64,000 nt of DNA from NCBI GenBank assembly GCA_002151545.1, contig CP021237.1:5332001-5396000 (forward strand). The letters are read 5' to 3'. Positions within the stretch are counted from its first letter, which is position 1. Each line of letters begins with the position of its first letter. This DNA comes from Sphingobacteriaceae bacterium GW460-11-11-14-LB5. Its GTDB lineage: Bacteria; Bacteroidota; Bacteroidia; Sphingobacteriales; Sphingobacteriaceae. This document shows positions 62,001 to 64,000 of the stretch, piece by piece. Under the pieces are notes generated by a model, which was given only the letters and a program-made list of their open reading frames with translations, ran no database searches and was not told the origin of the DNA. The position numbers were made by a program, and so were the translations under genes.

Positions 62001-62177
62001 TTTGTTAAAGATCTTACCATAAATATTAGTGGTAGAAACCTGGTTTCATGGGATAATTATAAGGGCTATGATCCAGAGTTAAATGCAGGTGGCCAATCAA
62101 CAATTTTAAGAAATATCGATTTTGGTGCGGTACCGATTCCACGAACGTTTTCTTTCGGTTTACAAGCTAAGTTCTAA
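59076..62177 (+). CDS. SusC/RagA-family TonB-linked outer-membrane transporter
   Basis: Outer-membrane importer for oligosaccharides or peptides, powered by TonB and lidded by SusD. The 1,033-residue protein has a signal peptide (about 1-31, ending MAQAQ), then a CarboxypepD_reg-like domain (about 37-115, ISGKVTDASNNSPVPGAVVK). The plug domain (about 125-235) has the SusC hallmarks LQGKTPGAQI, SSSEPLYIIDGVIVNN and IYGSRANAGVIQIFTKRG. A 22-strand barrel runs to the end, closing with FGLQAKF. No STN/sigma-interaction domain precedes it, so it is not controlled by an ECF/FecR pair directly. Its pairing with SusD 27 bases downstream is certain. Confidence 0.96.
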   Translation: MEKSYLKWSPGFFAILLIPFLLLLFTGMAQAQNKRYTISGKVTDASNNSPVPGAVVKIMNTNLVTSTSSSGTYSFSVDLAPGKYQIQISFIGFKSNIESVILGDNTTVQANSALSGDAVGLDEVIVTGTSQGTTRKQLGSYVSTVKGDDLNKAPSGNALASLQGKTPGAQISQNSGDPAGGISVRLRGVSSVNSSSEPLYIIDGVIVNNSTTRVTNTSANYDGGNFVGSIGQNRMVDISPSDIDHIEVLNGAAAAAIYGSRANAGVIQIFTKRGKTGEPQVSFSTSLTISELRKQIEVNQAPVRFGDNANSVTQDVIQTVPPTPGATPVLQTAKTPVTRYNYQDYIFHTGVGTDNSVSVSGGNDNTKFYTSAGYFLNQGIIKNTDFKRMNFRANLDQKINNWAKMTAGFNYIHSDANEKPDGNSFFSPMNSVTIIGNFHDIFARDVLGNLQAVGERGRVNPVSVIEDIKQRQFTNRIIANLGLKLNPVKNLTIDYTMGVDNSIQNGTTFIPPFTYNVSTGFYGGGASLDPSLNGYASAANATTTLFNNELNFTYDAKISDLLSSTTQLGGSYQYQKDLYSLLNGRGLAPFVQVVNGASTVLANVDSRSEFSISGAYLQQNFKYKDHLFVTGAIRVDQSTVFGEDNRTQFYPKANVSYVLSSADYWKDFGVSSWWNAFKLRAAYGQSGNLTGIGAYDRFNIYSPSALNSKTSLTSLATLANTGVKPERQKELEIGTDMSFFNNRLGLTFSYYNKNVTDLLLPVVIAPTTGFSSLLDNISGTLKNKGIELMLTGVPVKTEDFSWTSTLIYNRNRNKIEGSGAQRLISTNAGAPVSITDGYPVGVFYGTYFERTSTGDIATNPAGIPLTAGQAAGNVLRKVIGDPNPDYTGSFVNDFTYKKLSLHIQLDAVQGGDVWNADWRTRQGVGNGKVAEAEQLGQLPRGYVAGAYNVEEWRIDDGSFVKLREISLSYNIGKVKFVKDLTINISGRNLVSWDNYKGYDPELNAGGQSTILRNIDFGAVPIPRTFSFGLQAKF

Positions 62178-62204
62178 TTAATTGAAAAAATAAATCATAT
62201 TAAG

Positions 62205-63500
62205 ATGAAAAATTCAAGATCAAAATATATTCACTACATATTTTTCTTTGCATTGGCCGTTTCACTGGCTGCTTGTAAAAAGGAATATTTAAATCCTAAC
62301 GCTGCTGTGGCAGATGATGTGCTCCTTTCCGCGAGAGGTTTGACAGGGGTTACGGTTGGCCTTCAGAAGAATTTCTCCACAACAAGGGCAGGGCTACTGT
62401 ATGCTGCAATTACTGTTAATGGTATTACTACCAATGAGTTAATTTCTGTTAATACAGGAAATACCAATGAAGATCGGTTAATGACAGGCGGAGTGCAGGT
62501 AGATGGTGCAAATTCGGTATTGTTAAATGTTTGGACCAGTTCAAATAAAATCATCTACGATGCAGATAATGTGATTAATAATGCGGCTAATCTTGGCGAT
62601 AAAGGTTTGGCTTCGGGTTTAATTGCACATGCCAGTATTTTTAAAGCTCTGGCTTTAGGTAATTTGTCGGAATTTTGGGAAAAAGTTCCAGCAGGAACGG
62701 GGCAAAATGTAACTTTTATAACAAGGACGGAGGGTTTTAATAAAGCTATTGCAACTATTGATAATGCTTTGGCCTTGATTGCTGCAAATCCAATCAGCAC
62801 CTCGTTTTTGAGCAACATTCCTACAGGAGTAGATATTCCGAATACGTTGAATGCATTAAAAGCACGTTACGCCTTATTTGTTGGAAACTATGCCGTTGCA
62901 TTAAGCAGCGCCAATGCTGTTGATCTAACCAAAAGATCGTCGTTCACTTACGATGCGCAAAATCTCAATCCCATTTTTGAAATTGCTACCTCTACTAATA
63001 ATGTTATTCAACCAAAAAATATAAACTTAGGGCAAACTGGCGCGAATATTCCAGATGCAGGTGATGCCAGGATTCCATTTTATACTACAATTAATACAAC
63101 TGTACGTATCAATGGTTTTGGTGCGGCTAGCTTAGCGCCAATTCCAGTTTATCTGCCTGGCGAAATGACTTTAATTAAGGCAGAGGCCTATGCCCGTCAA
63201 GCTACGCCGAACTTAACTTCTTCGCTTACTGAGCTGAATAAGATTGTAACCAAAACTGCTGCTACAGATCCTTTTGGTGTTGGTGCGGCATTGCCAGCAC
63301 TAACAGGTCCTTATACACAGCAACAGCTGTTAGACCTGATTTACAAACACCGTTGTATCGAACTCTTTATGTCTGGACTAAAACTGGAAGATATGAGAAG
63401 GTTCAATCAGCCATTAACCGATCGTAAACGTAATTTTTTTCCTTATCCTTTCGCAGAAAGAGATAACAATACTAACACCCCTGCAGATCCAACTTTCTAG
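62205..63500 (+). CDS. SusD/RagB-family substrate-binding lipoprotein (short form)
   Basis: Outer-membrane lipoprotein that binds the substrate and closes over SusC. The 431-residue protein has a lipoprotein signal with Cys24 in SLAACKKEYLNPN, helical TPR-like segments, and the C-terminal family signature (YKHRCIELFMSGLKLEDMRR near residues 386-405). It is shorter than most SusD proteins (about 500-600 residues), which may mean a small ligand. It lies 27 bases after susC and is closed by a terminator. The context points to an amino-sugar-containing ligand; the sequence does not prove it. Confidence 0.92.
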   Translation: MKNSRSKYIHYIFFFALAVSLAACKKEYLNPNAAVADDVLLSARGLTGVTVGLQKNFSTTRAGLLYAAITVNGITTNELISVNTGNTNEDRLMTGGVQVDGANSVLLNVWTSSNKIIYDADNVINNAANLGDKGLASGLIAHASIFKALALGNLSEFWEKVPAGTGQNVTFITRTEGFNKAIATIDNALALIAANPISTSFLSNIPTGVDIPNTLNALKARYALFVGNYAVALSSANAVDLTKRSSFTYDAQNLNPIFEIATSTNNVIQPKNINLGQTGANIPDAGDARIPFYTTINTTVRINGFGAASLAPIPVYLPGEMTLIKAEAYARQATPNLTSSLTELNKIVTKTAATDPFGVGAALPALTGPYTQQQLLDLIYKHRCIELFMSGLKLEDMRRFNQPLTDRKRNFFPYPFAERDNNTNTPADPTF

Positions 63501-63506
63501 CAGCAT

Positions 63507-63540
63507 AAAAAGAGCCCCGATTTCATCGGGGCTCTTTTTA
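63507..63540. terminator. Bidirectional Rho-independent terminator
   Basis: AGAGCCCCGA (63511-63520) pairs perfectly with TCGGGGCTCT (63526-63535), with a T run on the plus side and A run on the other. It serves both susD and the convergent DeoR gene, whose stop codon is at 63538-63540. Confidence 0.93.
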
Positions 63541-64000
63541 TAAAATATTCAATTCTTTAGCACGGTAACCGGCTAAAGATTCGTGTTCTACTTCTAACTC
63601 GGTGATTAAATAGCTTATATTTTCTATCGGGCAAACTTTAAGCCTCAATGTGATATCTAGTTTTTCTGAAATACAAAGCACCGCTGTTTTTTTCGCGCAG
63701 GCTACCATGGCCTTTTTGAGCTGGTTAATTTCCCAATCGGTATCAGTTAGTCCTTCTTCCGGGTGTATCGCACTTGTACCCATTAAGCATAAATCGACCT
63801 TAATTTCAGCTAATTGACTAATTACATGGCCGCCATAGGTTATCTGAGAGTTTTTTGAAAAAAGACCACCAATTAATATCACTTCAATATTGTTGTATTT
63901 GGCCAGTTCTACAGCAACAAGCGGACTAATGGTAAAGAATGTGGCGCCCAGGTGTTGTGGTAACTGTTTAACAAATTCTAAGATCGTTGTGCCTCCGCCA
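63538..64000 (-). CDS. DeoR/GlpR-family transcriptional regulator (C-terminal part; gene runs off the window)
   Basis: About 153 residues of the sensor domain are in view, opening at the window edge with GGGTTILEFVKQLPQHLGAT, the DeoR effector-site pattern (normally DGGTTTLELA). EVILIGGLFSKNSQITYGGH and GTSAIHPEEGLTDTDWEINQ follow, then KKTAVLCISEKLD, all conserved in the DeoRC sugar-phosphate-binding domain. The N-terminal helix-turn-helix lies beyond base 64000. An ATG at 63882 is not the start, because the frame stays open and family-like to the edge. The effector is likely a sugar phosphate; regulation of the locus is inferred from position. Confidence 0.9.
   Translation of the reverse strand, partial: GGGTTILEFVKQLPQHLGATFFTISPLVAVELAKYNNIEVILIGGLFSKNSQITYGGHVISQLAEIKVDLCLMGTSAIHPEEGLTDTDWEINQLKKAMVACAKKTAVLCISEKLDITLRLKVCPIENISYLITELEVEHESLAGYRAKELNIL

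Noticed and set aside
1..64000. CRISPR array, tRNA or rRNA genes, prophage or defence island
   Set aside because: Reading of all gaps found no regular spacer-repeat series, no cloverleaf-like tRNA sequence, no rRNA, no integrase and no known defence genes.

Overview
The window looks like a chromosome segment of a Bacteroidota bacterium of the Sphingobacteriaceae type, most likely Pedobacter or a close relative (inferred from gene content, not from a database match). Supporting signs are a SusC/SusD pair, a type IX secretion (PorP/SprF plus C-terminal sorting domain) gene pair, TAnnTTTG-type promoter boxes, moderately AT-rich coding DNA, futalosine-pathway menaquinone genes, and many imperfect palindromic repeats between genes. 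I see no rRNA, tRNA, CRISPR array, complete insertion sequence, prophage or recognised defence island. Most of the window is core chromosome.

Layout. 1-5,050: tRNA modification (miaB), a receiver-less sigma-54 activator, the LPS-assembly lipoprotein LptE, an unrecognised protein and secG, all on the plus strand and closed by a strong terminator. 5,400-8,560: a phosphate block made of a PhoR-like kinase, a DUF47/PhoU-like protein and a PiT transporter. An 11-bp-period TTAACA direct repeat (Pho-box-like) lies in front of both transcription units. 8,850-10,730: an ECF sigma factor and its overlapping anti-sigma/TonB-C fusion on the minus strand. 10,900-13,750: a DUF4197 protein, a beta-propeller lipoprotein and a ketopantoate-reductase-like enzyme. 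13,850-16,650: a second ECF sigma factor, three small envelope proteins, a truncated glycosyltransferase and Hsp20. 16,800-19,100: an RhlE-type helicase and an AEC transporter.

19,400-32,750: C1 peptidase, serine dehydratase, RDD protein, MgtC-like protein, PorP/SprF and a 1,984-residue PKD-repeat surface protein, then groES-groEL. 33,000-39,000: a little-studied radical SAM/DUF4130 DNA-metabolism pair, an HD phosphohydrolase, an XRE regulator, hypothetical proteins and an RlmL-type methyltransferase. 39,000-46,350: DUF3127, a two-component system, the futalosine menaquinone genes mqnD and mqnB, a PTPS/QueD-folE pair and fabD. 46,400-51,100: a very large NtrY-like kinase and a coiled-coil membrane protein.

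51,300-64,000 reads as an amino-sugar and cell-wall-sugar locus. It holds a GHL10-type glycoside hydrolase, a LacI regulator, a NagX-like membrane acyltransferase, a NagB-PIG-L fusion, anhydro-MurNAc kinase, SusC/SusD outer-membrane import, and a DeoR regulator cut by the window end. Together these suggest import of an amino-sugar glycan, and deacetylation, deamination and phosphorylation of its GlcNAc/MurNAc parts.

The most useful non-gene observations are the paired Pho-box-like repeats with identical spacing to their -7 regions, and several families of interspersed palindromes. One of these supplies a false start codon to the DUF4130 gene. There is also a decayed coding remnant between a histidine kinase and its response regulator.
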